64,000 bases of DNA from Anaerolineae bacterium (GTDB lineage: Bacteria > Chloroflexota > Anaerolineae > Aggregatilineales > Phototrophicaceae), in assembly GCA_022822545.1 (NCBI GenBank), contig JAJEBE010000021.1:62001-126000 (forward strand). Reading direction: 5' to 3'. Position numbers and translations under genes: made by a program. Positions 18,893-25,841 of this stretch are shown here, one piece after another. Within the stretch, counting starts at the first letter, position 1; each line of letters opens with the position of its first letter. Below the pieces are notes generated by a model. It ran no database searches. It was not told the DNA's origin and saw only the letters and a program-made list of their open reading frames with translations.

Positions 18893-19382
18893 GCGTTTCA
18901 TCCGCATCGGCCTCATCCGCCAGGACCGCGGCGCGGAGGCGAATCAGTTCGCGCAAGAAAGCCAGCAAGCCAGCCAGAAAACTCTTGATCTGAATCAAGG
19001 GATCCAGCGCGTTGCTGTTGACGAATTGGGCGGTCGCTTTGCTCAGGCGCGTCGTTTCCCGCGCGTTGTCCAGGATGGGCTTGATTTCTGAGCGCAACAT
19101 GATCAGAAAGCCAGCCGCCTGCAACAAGAGAATCGCCAAAGCCGCGATGACCAACACCGACTCCAAGAGCAGAAGCAAAAGGAAGACATCGCGAAAAATC
19201 TGAACAAAGGGCGCCCAAGTCTCGGCAGCGGTCAGCGCGGCGGCGAGTGCAGCTGCCAAAAGAAGGACAATGAGCAATATACCGATGATGGACGTGACCT
19301 TGATGAGCCGCGTAATCGAAAGACCGCCGGAAGCTTGAGCAGCGGGCGGCGCAGTACTGGTGTCAGCGTCACCGTCGGTCAT
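18873..19382 (-). CDS. Two-helix membrane protein of unknown function
   Basis: The 169-residue product has a short Pro/Ala-rich N-terminus and two long hydrophobic segments (about 27-53 and 64-96). An amphipathic helical region then follows (SEIKPILDNARETTRLSKATAQFVNS), resembling DUF948-like or phage-holin-like bacterial membrane proteins, and the protein ends in an acidic tail. It forms a three-gene minus-strand group with 18668-18892 and 19386-19664; spacing to the upstream gene is 3 bases. All three are small membrane proteins, which suggests a shared membrane role but does not identify it. Confidence 0.7.
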   Translation of the reverse strand: MTDGDADTSTAPPAAQASGGLSITRLIKVTSIIGILLIVLLLAAALAAALTAAETWAPFVQIFRDVFLLLLLLESVLVIAALAILLLQAAGFLIMLRSEIKPILDNARETTRLSKATAQFVNSNALDPLIQIKSFLAGLLAFLRELIRLRAAVLADEADADETHETKTI

Positions 19383-19385
19383 GAC

Positions 19386-19664
19386 TCAACGCCGCGATAC
19401 GGGCGTGGTAGGATCCGCTGTTAGAATGTGAGCGAAGATCAATAGCGCCAGGGCGCCGGCTGAGGCGGGCAACAGGTGTATGACGCCTATTTTGAGCAGG
19501 GCGATGTCAATATGGCCGCCGATGTACTGCCCCAGCATGAAACCAAGCCAACTGGTAACGATGAAGAGGACCATGCGGCGCGCATCGCCACCCAGCAAAA
19601 AATGAAAGCCCAAGCCGTGCATGGTGGCGATTATGAAGGCAAAGATGTATATGGGGTTCGGCAT
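19386..19664 (-). CDS. Small multi-pass membrane protein
   Basis: This 92-residue protein has about three hydrophobic segments (residues 4-24, 30-50 and 58-82) joined by short polar turns, with glycine-rich helix-packing positions (GLGFHFLLGG, GFMLGQYIGGH). No family is recognised. It is the first gene of the three-gene minus-strand group and is divergent from the SRPBCC gene at 19753, with an 88-base gap that must carry both promoters. Confidence 0.65.
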   Translation of the reverse strand: MPNPIYIFAFIIATMHGLGFHFLLGGDARRMVLFIVTSWLGFMLGQYIGGHIDIALLKIGVIHLLPASAGALALLIFAHILTADPTTPVSRR

Positions 19665-19752
19665 CGTGGTTGCGATTCGGTTTTCCAGTGGTAAAATCTG
19701 AAGTCAGTGTAGCATAAAGCGCGATTCCAGTCACGCCTCTGCGGCATAAACC

Positions 19753-20892
19753 ATGAATGTCATTGATCTCGAAATCCTGATTCCCGCCTCGCCGGAGTTT
19801 ATCTGGCGCTTTATGGGCGACCTCGCTGCCCTGCCTCAATGGCAAGAAAATGTCAGTTCGGTCTCCTTTCTATCGACGCAGCGTGAAGGTCGGGGCACAC
19901 GCTGGCGCGCATCGGCCGACAATAACAGTGATACCGTGGTCGAGATCAGCGCTTGGTACGACACGCTTGGCTACGAGTACAGCGTGAAGGACGGCACGAG
20001 CTTCGGCGAGAATCAGGGACGCATCCGTTTGCATGAAGTGACTGACGGCACCTTGATTCGCTGGACATTTCAATACGAGCTCAAGGGTGTCTTTGGCGGA
20101 TTGCGCAATGCTATGCGGATAAAGCGGGGCACCACCAATCAAATCCAGGCGAGCCTGCGCAACCTGCACCAACTGATCCTGCAAGAGTCGGGCGGCATTT
20201 CGACGCATGAAGCTAAAGCCAGCGTCCAGGAAGCGCCTGATGTCAGTGAACGATCGGCGTATAAACCGCGTCATCCGTCCGTCTTTCATGACCCCGCGCT
20301 GGAGGAATTGGCCGCCAGCGAGACCGATACAGACAGGCAGCCGGCCTTCTATGAGTTTGAAACTGAAGTCGAGCCGCTTCCAGCGGTGGTCGATACAGAC
20401 ACGAAACCGAACCCGGTGGTGCTGTCGCCTGGTTTTGGCCTGGAGATGGAGCCCGAGCCAGAAGTAGCGCCGGATGATACGAAGCCGGTAGAATTGGAGG
20501 CGCTTTTCCCCGAGGCGTCCCTGCCCCCGCCCCAGCCCGCTGCACCACCGCCTGCTGAAGAGAGAGAACTCGTAGAAGTCGCGTTGCCGGAGCGACCGTC
20601 GCTGCAACCAAGGGAAAACCGTGACACAGCGGAACTTAGCGTCTTTGAGATATTTGGCTTGCAGCGGCCGAGCGAGGCGCGCGAATTAGCGAGTGCGCCA
20701 AAAGAACCCGTTCGGGAGCGATATCGAGCCGCTGAACCAGCGCCGCGCATCTTCCAGCGTGAAGAAAGCCGCTATGAGGAACCGGCTCATCTTGCGCCAT
20801 CGAAGGCAGTATCGACTTCGGATTCCGTAACGATCACGGGTTTGCGCCGCCGCGCCAGACGCCGCCGCGCCATAATCAGGTCACACACTTAG
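19753..20892 (+). CDS. SRPBCC-family protein with long disordered C-terminus
   Basis: Residues 1-145 are an SRPBCC (START-like, polyketide-cyclase type) fold that binds hydrophobic ligands: IDLEILIPASPEFIWRFMGDL and ALPQWQENVSSV at the start, then a strand-rich core and a final amphipathic helix (QIQASLRNLHQLIL). Residues 150-360 are acidic, proline-rich and low in complexity, so probably unfolded. The protein ends in an arginine cluster (GLRRRARRRRA), which could contact membrane lipids or nucleic acid. Length (379) is more than twice a normal SRPBCC protein. Ligand and role are unknown. The terminator at 20936-20965 faces the other strand. Confidence 0.75.
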   Translation: MNVIDLEILIPASPEFIWRFMGDLAALPQWQENVSSVSFLSTQREGRGTRWRASADNNSDTVVEISAWYDTLGYEYSVKDGTSFGENQGRIRLHEVTDGTLIRWTFQYELKGVFGGLRNAMRIKRGTTNQIQASLRNLHQLILQESGGISTHEAKASVQEAPDVSERSAYKPRHPSVFHDPALEELAASETDTDRQPAFYEFETEVEPLPAVVDTDTKPNPVVLSPGFGLEMEPEPEVAPDDTKPVELEALFPEASLPPPQPAAPPPAEERELVEVALPERPSLQPRENRDTAELSVFEIFGLQRPSEARELASAPKEPVRERYRAAEPAPRIFQREESRYEEPAHLAPSKAVSTSDSVTITGLRRRARRRRAIIRSHT

Positions 20893-20935
20893 CTCAAACT
20901 CCCAGCGGTAACGCTAGAGGAGACGCAAGCGCGCT

Positions 20936-20965
20936 GAAACAAAACACCTGCCGGCCGCAGGTGTT
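20936..20965 (-). terminator. Rho-independent terminator after tRNA-His
   Basis: A perfect 9-bp stem (AACACCTGC at 20943-20951 and GCAGGTGTT at 20957-20965) with a 5-base loop is followed on the minus strand by TTTTGTTTC. It lies 17 bases beyond the 3' end of the tRNA. The plus strand lacks a T tract, so it serves the minus-strand transcript. Confidence 0.85.
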
Positions 20966-20982
20966 ACCGTCTACGGATACAG

Positions 20983-21055
20983 GGTGGACGAAGGGGCTCG
21001 AACCCTCAACCGCCTGAACCACAATCAGGTGCTCTGCCATTGAGCTACGTCCACC
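20983..21055 (-). tRNA. tRNA-His (anticodon GTG)
   Basis: The reverse strand folds into a complete cloverleaf: acceptor GTGGACG paired with CGTCCAC, an anticodon stem CCTGA/TCAGG around the loop TTGTGGT (anticodon GTG), and a T arm GAGGG-TTCGAGC-CCCTT. The extra G at position -1 (complement of 21055), which is typical of histidine tRNA, is opposite the C73 discriminator. CCA is not encoded, so a CCA-adding enzyme must complete the 3' end. It lies 20 bases after the methyltransferase stop on the same strand and ends in a strong terminator. Confidence 0.95.
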
Positions 21056-21075
21056 ATACTCAACCAAGAAGTGTA

Positions 21076-21771
21076 TCATGAATGCGGCGCGTAATCCATA
21101 CCAAGATCTGACTGTGGCGGTATTGGCGCCGGGACGGCCGTCAGCACCACAATTTGAGCGACAGAGTTGCCAATGGTCAGGATATGATTCTCGATACGAA
21201 AGCGCGGCGCAGGGAAAAGTTCGCGGATAGCGCATTCACTCAGCAACTCATCGCCTTGCCCGGTCAAGCGATACAGTTGACGAATGAGTTGCCGCCCTAA
21301 ACCCTTGCCCCGCAACTGCCCTACAAGCACAACAACAACTCGCCCGGAGGGCTGCAGGACACGAGCCAACTCATCCAGGACGCTCTCAGTCAGGATGAAT
21401 GAGGTCGGGAAGGCGCAGACAGCCGCGGCAATGGCATTGTCGCGATATGGCAAGCTTTGGGCATCGCCCCTGACGAGGTCCGCGTTTAGACCGGCGCGCC
21501 GGAGTTTGCGTCTTGTCAGCCGCCCCATGTAGGAAGACAGGTCAAGCGCGACGCCCTGGTAGCCAGCGCGCAGCAAATCGATCTGCATATCTCCGGTGCC
21601 ATGCCCCAATTCCAGGATCATGCCTGCGTCCGGCCTTGGCAAATATCGCAGCGCGCTACGCTGCCAAAGATGCCAATGCCCAAGCGAAACCATTCGGCTG
21701 ACATAATCGTAGGTGAAGGCAAATTCATTGTAGAGCAGTCTAAAGCAGAAGCGCCAGAAGTTTCTCAGCAT
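21076..21771 (-). CDS. Class I SAM-dependent methyltransferase
   Basis: This 231-residue protein has a Rossmann-type S-adenosylmethionine site: motif I MILELGHGTGDMQ near residue 51, an acidic residue at the end of the second strand (GVALDLSSYM), and the later DAQSLPYRDNAIAAAVC stretch typical of UbiE-like enzymes. An N-terminal amphipathic region (FWRFCFRLLYNEFAFTYDYVSRM) may sit at the membrane or cap the site. The substrate is unknown; small-molecule or quinone methylation is possible. Its start overlaps the stop of the glycerophosphodiesterase gene by 7 bases, so the pair is coupled. The tRNA-His gene follows on the same strand. Confidence 0.85.
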   Translation of the reverse strand: MLRNFWRFCFRLLYNEFAFTYDYVSRMVSLGHWHLWQRSALRYLPRPDAGMILELGHGTGDMQIDLLRAGYQGVALDLSSYMGRLTRRKLRRAGLNADLVRGDAQSLPYRDNAIAAAVCAFPTSFILTESVLDELARVLQPSGRVVVVLVGQLRGKGLGRQLIRQLYRLTGQGDELLSECAIRELFPAPRFRIENHILTIGNSVAQIVVLTAVPAPIPPQSDLGMDYAPHS

Positions 21772-22532
21772 GATTCCAGGGCGGCGATAATCCGGGCCGG
21801 GTTGTCAGTGATCAGGCAGTTGACTCCCAGACGCTTGAGGGCGCAGGCGCGATCCGTATCGTTGACGGTCCAGGCGTTGACGAAATAACCGGCGTCTTTT
21901 GCGCAATTCATGTAGGCAGCGTCGATCTGCTCATGCCAGGGGTGACGCGCTTCATGCGCCAGGCCATCCACCCAGGCGGCTTGGCCACCCGGGCGCTGCA
22001 GGCAGCCCATCATCACATCGGGGCAGATCGTCCTGAATCCCTTCAACAGCTTCGGATCGAAGGACGAGACAAGCGACCGTTCAACCATTTTATGGCGTCG
22101 GATGCAGTCGGCGACGGCGCAGTTTAGCGCTTCGGGCTCGGCGAAGCGGGATTTGATTTCGATGTTCATGAGAAGCTTGCCGCCGACGGAATCAAAGACT
22201 TCGTCGAGCGTGGGAATTGTCTCGCCCGCGAATGCAGGGGAGAACCAACTGCCCGCATCCAGGCGTTTCAAGTCCGAAAGCGTGAAGTCCGAGGCCGGGC
22301 CGTGGCCATCAGTCGTGGCGTCGACAGTGAAGTCATGCAGCACGATAAGCTGCCGGTCTTTGGAAAAATGCACATCGAGTTCAATACCGTCCGCGCCCTG
22401 CTCGTATGCCAACTGAAACGAAGCCAAGGTATTCATTGGCGCATAGGCCATGGCGCCACGATGGCCAAATACCAAGGTCTTGCCCGGTTCCATCGCTTCG
22501 CGCATGCTTGCGGCGTGCATAAGTTTGCGCAT
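21765..22532 (-). CDS. Glycerophosphodiester phosphodiesterase
   Basis: The enzyme hydrolyses glycerophosphodiesters to glycerol-3-phosphate and an alcohol. The 255-residue protein shows the catalytic and metal residues of the family: GHRGAMAYAPMNTLASF near residue 23, GADGIELDVHFSKD, LIVLHD near 70, and LLMNIEIKSR. The usual GHRG...PENT sequence is here PMNT, so the glutamate that normally binds the metal is methionine; this may weaken the metal site. There is no signal peptide, so the enzyme is cytosolic. It lies 9 bases after the Rieske gene and overlaps the methyltransferase, forming one minus-strand unit. Confidence 0.9.
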   Translation of the reverse strand: MRKLMHAASMREAMEPGKTLVFGHRGAMAYAPMNTLASFQLAYEQGADGIELDVHFSKDRQLIVLHDFTVDATTDGHGPASDFTLSDLKRLDAGSWFSPAFAGETIPTLDEVFDSVGGKLLMNIEIKSRFAEPEALNCAVADCIRRHKMVERSLVSSFDPKLLKGFRTICPDVMMGCLQRPGGQAAWVDGLAHEARHPWHEQIDAAYMNCAKDAGYFVNAWTVNDTDRACALKRLGVNCLITDNPARIIAALESC

Positions 22533-22541
22533 CTCCTTCAG

Positions 22542-22868
22542 CTAGAGAAGGATCTGCACGTTGCCATGTTCAACGCGTGTTTCGAAGAAGGGCACATCGA
22601 CCTCGGCTGGGCGGCGCGTCACCTTGCCACTGCGTACATCGAATCGCGCGCCATGGCGGGGACACTCCACCTCGTAGCCGATCAGTTTGCTCGGTCGGTC
22701 ATATTGGTCGAAGGCGAGCACGTTGCCGTCGTGCGTACATAAGTCTTCGATAGCGTAGATCGCGCCGCCGATATTAAAGACCGCGATCCAGCGACCGTTG
22801 ACGCCGAAGACTTCTCGCTGCCCGGGCGGCAGTTCATCGCTGGCGCAAAGCGTCACCCACTCTAACAT
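22542..22868 (-). CDS. Small Rieske-type [2Fe-2S] ferredoxin
   Basis: The 108-residue protein is a stand-alone Rieske domain with ligands C44-x-H46 (CTHDG) and C69-x2-H72 (CPRHG), binding one [2Fe-2S] cluster. It is of the soluble NirD or dioxygenase-ferredoxin type, since no membrane anchor or disulfide cysteines are seen. It starts 6 bases after sufU and therefore belongs to the suf-linked transcript. Such proteins often accompany SUF genes and may act as electron donors or in cluster delivery; the exact role is not proven. Confidence 0.9.
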   Translation of the reverse strand: MLEWVTLCASDELPPGQREVFGVNGRWIAVFNIGGAIYAIEDLCTHDGNVLAFDQYDRPSKLIGYEVECPRHGARFDVRSGKVTRRPAEVDVPFFETRVEHGNVQILL

Positions 22869-22874
22869 CTCTAT

Positions 22875-23279
22875 CTATTCCTCTTCCAAAGCAGCCCAAT
22901 GTTCGCTGCCCGCTTGGCCATAAGCGCCGACTACCAATACCTGCAAGGGCAGCAGCGCGCATTTGACGCGATTGATGCTCAACTGCAGGCCGATATTGTC
23001 GAGCAGCTGCTGTTTATTGATTTGGCGGGCGTCGGCAAGCGACATGCCGAGCAATGCTTCACCGAACATTGACGCCGATGCTTGACTGATGGCGCAGCCT
23101 TCGCCATCCCAGCCAAGCTCCTCAATAGTGCCGTCTTCGCCCAGGCGCAAGGTAAGCCGCAAGCGATCGCCGCAAAGCGGGTTACATTCTTCGTGGTCGA
23201 AGTCATTTGGCTCGAGCAAGCCCCAATTTCGCTGATTGCGCGCGTGATCCAGAATAAGCTCGCGAAACATTTCCTGCAT
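22875..23279 (-). CDS. sufU: SufU sulfur-transfer and scaffold protein
   Basis: SufU receives sulfur from the desulfurase SufS and passes it to SufBCD. The 134-residue protein has the three cysteines C36, C62 and C107 with D38 in CGD, the known zinc ligands and sulfur-transfer residues of Bacillus SufU. The NQRNWGLLEPNDFDHEECNPLCGD opening is typical. Its usual partner sufS is not next to it; the intergenic region upstream holds repeats instead. It starts at the ATG at 23279 with a weak ribosome binding site. It heads the sufU-Rieske-GDPD group. Confidence 0.93.
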   Translation of the reverse strand: MQEMFRELILDHARNQRNWGLLEPNDFDHEECNPLCGDRLRLTLRLGEDGTIEELGWDGEGCAISQASASMFGEALLGMSLADARQINKQQLLDNIGLQLSINRVKCALLPLQVLVVGAYGQAGSEHWAALEEE

Positions 23280-23456
23280 GGATTACTCTGTTCAAGAACC
23301 CGATCAAACAAGAGGCGCATCCTGAGACATGTTTTACATTTTAGCACTGTTAGCGCCGCAATGCGCGTGAAGCTCGCGGGAGTGGCGGATTTTAAGGATA
23401 GAGGACATATTCTTAATTCCATGCCGGGGATTTACCACAGAGACACAGAAGTAGAA

Positions 23457-23600
23457 GCAAGTAAGTCATGCGAAAAAGCGAGCCTTGTAGGGGCGATCAA
23501 TCTGGTCGCCCGCTGCCGCTGCGACTTGTGGTTTCGGGCGACATGGTATGTCGCCCCTACAGATCGTTGCTTTAGTGAAATTTGCATGACTAACTTGGAT
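23457..23600. repeat. Composite inverted repeat element (MITE-like)
   Basis: The outer arms are AAGTAAGTCATGCGAAAAA at 23459-23477 and its near reverse complement (AAGTTAGTCATGCAAA) at 23581-23596. Inside are two inverted units: TGTAGGGGCGA...TCGCCCGC at 23486-23513, and the reverse CGGGCGA...TCGCCCCTACA at 23535-23561. The whole is about 144 bases and can fold into a long imperfect hairpin with two smaller hairpins. No transposase is encoded, so a miniature mobile element or genomic palindromic repeat is the best reading. Confidence 0.75.
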
Positions 23601-23799
23601 TTACTGAGGGCGCAGAGGTTTTGGGACTGCAAGGTTGAAGTTGTCATATCATTGGTATTCAACACTCCCGTCGTTATAGGCATTATAGGCATTATGGGAG
23701 TCATTGGAGGCGGCGTTGGAGCTTGTCGGCGGATGAATGGAGGGGGGAGTAAGCGTGAGGGTATCAGATTGTTGACGTGTGTTAGTGATATATATGACA

Positions 23800-23816
23800 T
23801 TGTCCGTTTGTCGGAC
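23800..23816. repeat. Short inverted repeat in the gene-poor region
   Basis: TGTCCG and CGGACA form 6-bp arms around a five-base loop, followed downstream by another CGGACA near 23837. It could be an operator or a chance hairpin; there is no T tract, so it is not a simple terminator. Confidence 0.4.
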
Positions 23817-24113
23817 ATGGGAAAACTCTTTTCGGACAAAGTCGTATTTTGCGTCAGCGGCGACGGGTGCGCCTGCAAGCGGGCGGGCGGGATTGAAGTC
23901 GTCATGGATATTGAGGAGGTCCATGGCGTGGGGTTTTCACGGACTGAGAGGTTTCCGGTATTGGGCATGGCGGCCCTCAGTTGCTTGGGATTAAAGCTAT
24001 TATAGCACAGATGTTCTGAATTGGAAGGGCTAAATGCGGCGATTTTGAGGCGCGGCGAAAATCGTGGACATGCTGCTGGTTTCCCCAGCCCTCTCCCGCT
24101 ATCTCAGTAGAAC

Positions 24114-24182
24114 CAAGTTAGTCATGCGAAAAATGACAGGTAGTGGATGGCGCAGGCGGGCGACTCACAGAGTCACCCCTAT
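24114..24182. repeat. Related single copy of the 23.5-kb repeat
   Basis: AAGTTAGTCATGCGAAAAA at 24115-24133 repeats the outer arm of the composite element with one difference. It is followed by a degenerate inner unit, GCGGGCGAC...GTCACCCCTA at 24157-24182. The inner part is in the opposite order to the first half of the composite element, as in its second half. Confidence 0.7.
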
Positions 24183-24278
24183 AATGATTTCGGTGTTTTG
24201 CCATTCTCTTTACTTTGTTGGTTCTACTTTTATGGCGAGCAGCCCCAAAAAGAGGAAGGGGAGGTTTCATTGTTTTGA

Positions 24279-24313
24279 AGTCCCTCCCTCTGGGGGAGGG
24301 ATTTAGGGTGGGG
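24279..24313. repeat. GC-rich palindromic repeat
   Basis: The sequence TCCCTCCCTCTGGGGGAGGGA with a trailing ATTTAGGGTGGGG is an imperfect palindrome of the kind dispersed in many bacterial genomes. It lies 37 bases downstream of the sufD stop on the sufD transcript side, so it could also act as a transcript-end hairpin. Confidence 0.55.
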
Positions 24314-24350
24314 AACTCCATGCAATTCACCACTCCCGAAGCTCGCCGCT

Positions 24351-25685
24351 TCAGCCGATGATCTTGGCTTCGATTTCGTCCATCAGGCGTTGCCGCACCC
24401 TTTCAAAGGGCACACGCTGGAGCAATTCGTCGAAGAAACCTTCAATGATCATCAGCTCGGCTTGGGGCCGCGTGATGCCCCGACTCATCAGATAGTAGAT
24501 CGGTTCTTCCTCGAGTGTGCCGAAGGTCGCCGCATGCGAGCAGGCGACATCATCCGCTTCGATTTCGAGGCCGGGGACGCTGTCCATGCGCGCTGCGTCA
24601 CTTAGCATCAAATTGCGGCAGACCTGGTAGCCGTCGATGCGCTGCATTTCCGGCAGGGACTTAATCATGCCTTGCCACAAGGTGCGCGCGTCATCACGGG
24701 CCGCGCCCTTGAAGAGGAGATCGGTATTGGTCAGCGGCGCGTTGTGATTTTGCTGCGTATCCAGATCAAAGAATTGACCACGATCGGCGAAGAAGAAGCC
24801 GCTAACGCGCGCGTTAGCGCCTGTCCCGACTACATCGACTTCGATGAATGCTTTGGTGAGCCGGCTGCCCATCACGCCATTAACCCAGTCCAATTGCGCG
24901 TCCCGGTCGACGACGCCGCGTTGATGGCTGAATTCGAATGTCTCGCGGTTCCAATCTTGCAGGGAGACATAACGCAGATTGCTCGCGGCGCCGACTATTA
25001 GCTCGGTCGCGCCGATATAGGCCGATTGCTCGCCGCTGTGGCGTGAAGCGTATTCCACCTGCATGGTCGCTTGCGCGTTGTCTTCCAGCACGACCAGGAC
25101 GTGGCCAAAGCCGGCGCCGGCAGCGGTGTTGTAGCAGACGACATGCAGCGGAAGTTCAGCAACTGTGTTCCGTGGCACGTAGACAAAGACGCCATAATTC
25201 CACAGGGCCGCATGCAAGGCGGCGAATTTGCCGTCGGCGGGCGTGACGGCGCGCGTCATTAGGCGAGTCTTCACGAGGTCCTCGTGATCACGCACGGCGC
25301 TGCGCAAGTCGGTGAAGATCACCCCTTGCCGCGCAAGTCTGTCCGAAAGCTCAAACTGGGCAACTTTGCCGTCAACAAATACCAGCAACCCGCCCTGCTC
25401 TTCTCCGGTCAAGGGCTCAAGATTCTTGCCGGGCACAACTCCGGAAGTCATGCCGTTGGCAGGCAGTAAACGGTCCGCTTCGCTCCAGCGTATGTGGCGA
25501 TAATCGGTCCGGCGCCACTCCTCTTCCATGTAGGGCATTGGCGTATCAATATAGCGCTGCCAAGCCGCCAAACGCCGTTCCCGAAGCCAGGCCGGCTCCT
25601 GGTTTTCGCGGCCGAGGGCTTCCACATCGGCGCGCGTGAAGCTCGGCGCTTGGGGCAATGAAGATCGTCTGCGTACAACGGCCAA
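24351..25685 (-). CDS. sufD: Fe-S cluster assembly protein SufD
   Basis: SufD forms the SufBC2D scaffold on which clusters are built. The 444-residue protein has the SufBD core of right-handed beta-helix strands, ending with the conserved DDVACSHAATFGTLEEEPIYYLMSRG stretch and the C-terminal helices that bind SufC. The N-terminal region shows WRRTDYRHI. The frame starts at a TTG at 25685; AAAGGAG about 8 bases upstream supports it. The start lies one base beyond the stop of the 45-residue ORF at 25687-25824, so the two are probably coupled. It is the last gene of sufC-sufB-orf-sufD. Confidence 0.96.
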   Translation of the reverse strand: MAVVRRRSSLPQAPSFTRADVEALGRENQEPAWLRERRLAAWQRYIDTPMPYMEEEWRRTDYRHIRWSEADRLLPANGMTSGVVPGKNLEPLTGEEQGGLLVFVDGKVAQFELSDRLARQGVIFTDLRSAVRDHEDLVKTRLMTRAVTPADGKFAALHAALWNYGVFVYVPRNTVAELPLHVVCYNTAAGAGFGHVLVVLEDNAQATMQVEYASRHSGEQSAYIGATELIVGAASNLRYVSLQDWNRETFEFSHQRGVVDRDAQLDWVNGVMGSRLTKAFIEVDVVGTGANARVSGFFFADRGQFFDLDTQQNHNAPLTNTDLLFKGAARDDARTLWQGMIKSLPEMQRIDGYQVCRNLMLSDAARMDSVPGLEIEADDVACSHAATFGTLEEEPIYYLMSRGITRPQAELMIIEGFFDELLQRVPFERVRQRLMDEIEAKIIG

Positions 25686-25686
25686 G

Positions 25687-25824
25687 TCAATTCTCCTTTT
25701 CGCTGCTAGTCAGTCCCAGTTCGGCCGCCGTCCGTCCGAGCAGAAAGCGGCAAACCCGGACCATATCATTTTCGTCGAATATAGGAATTCGCGTGTATCG
25801 AATCGCCAGCCCGAAGCCGGTCAA
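25687..25824 (-). CDS. Small ORF between sufB and sufD (45 residues)
   Basis: This frame starts at a TTG at 25824 and stops at 25687, one base before the sufD TTG, filling the 156-base gap between sufB and sufD. It encodes a plausible compact protein: a strand-like AIRYTRIPIFDENDM, then an amphipathic helix with VRVCRFLLGR and a short charged tail. Codon positions look like coding DNA. No family is recognised. The start is uncertain, because only a weak AAGCAAG ribosome binding site precedes it; an in-frame ATG inside the frame would give about 25 residues. It may be a real SUF-linked small protein or a sequence used only for translational coupling. Confidence 0.5.
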   Translation of the reverse strand: MTGFGLAIRYTRIPIFDENDMVRVCRFLLGRTAAELGLTSSEKEN

Positions 25825-25841
25825 CTGCTTGCTTTGATAGG

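Larger units (their letters stand above)
23280..24350. other. Gene-poor 1.07-kb region with palindromic repeats
   Basis: Between sufD and sufU no convincing gene is visible. Long open frames on both strands (for example 23082-24005 plus and 23432-23968 minus) have no protein-like pattern and overlap repeats. The region contains a composite inverted repeat at 23457-23600, a related single copy at 24114-24182, a GC-rich palindrome at 24279-24313, a short inverted repeat TGTCCG/CGGACA at 23800-23816, short tandem TTATAGGCA units near 23673-23690, and a TTTACCACAGAGACACAG sequence near 23430. It looks like repeat-filled or decayed DNA. Confidence 0.7.

Noticed and set aside
23432..23968. A 178-residue minus-strand frame in the sufD-sufU gap
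   Set aside because: Its sequence is low in complexity, crosses the composite repeat and has no family match or good start.
23082..24005. A 307-residue open frame across the sufU start and the repeat-rich gap
   Set aside because: It overlaps sufU in another frame, runs through palindromic repeats and has no protein-like pattern.
23457..24182. CRISPR array
   Set aside because: The repeats are inverted palindromes with no regular spacer pattern and no cas genes nearby.
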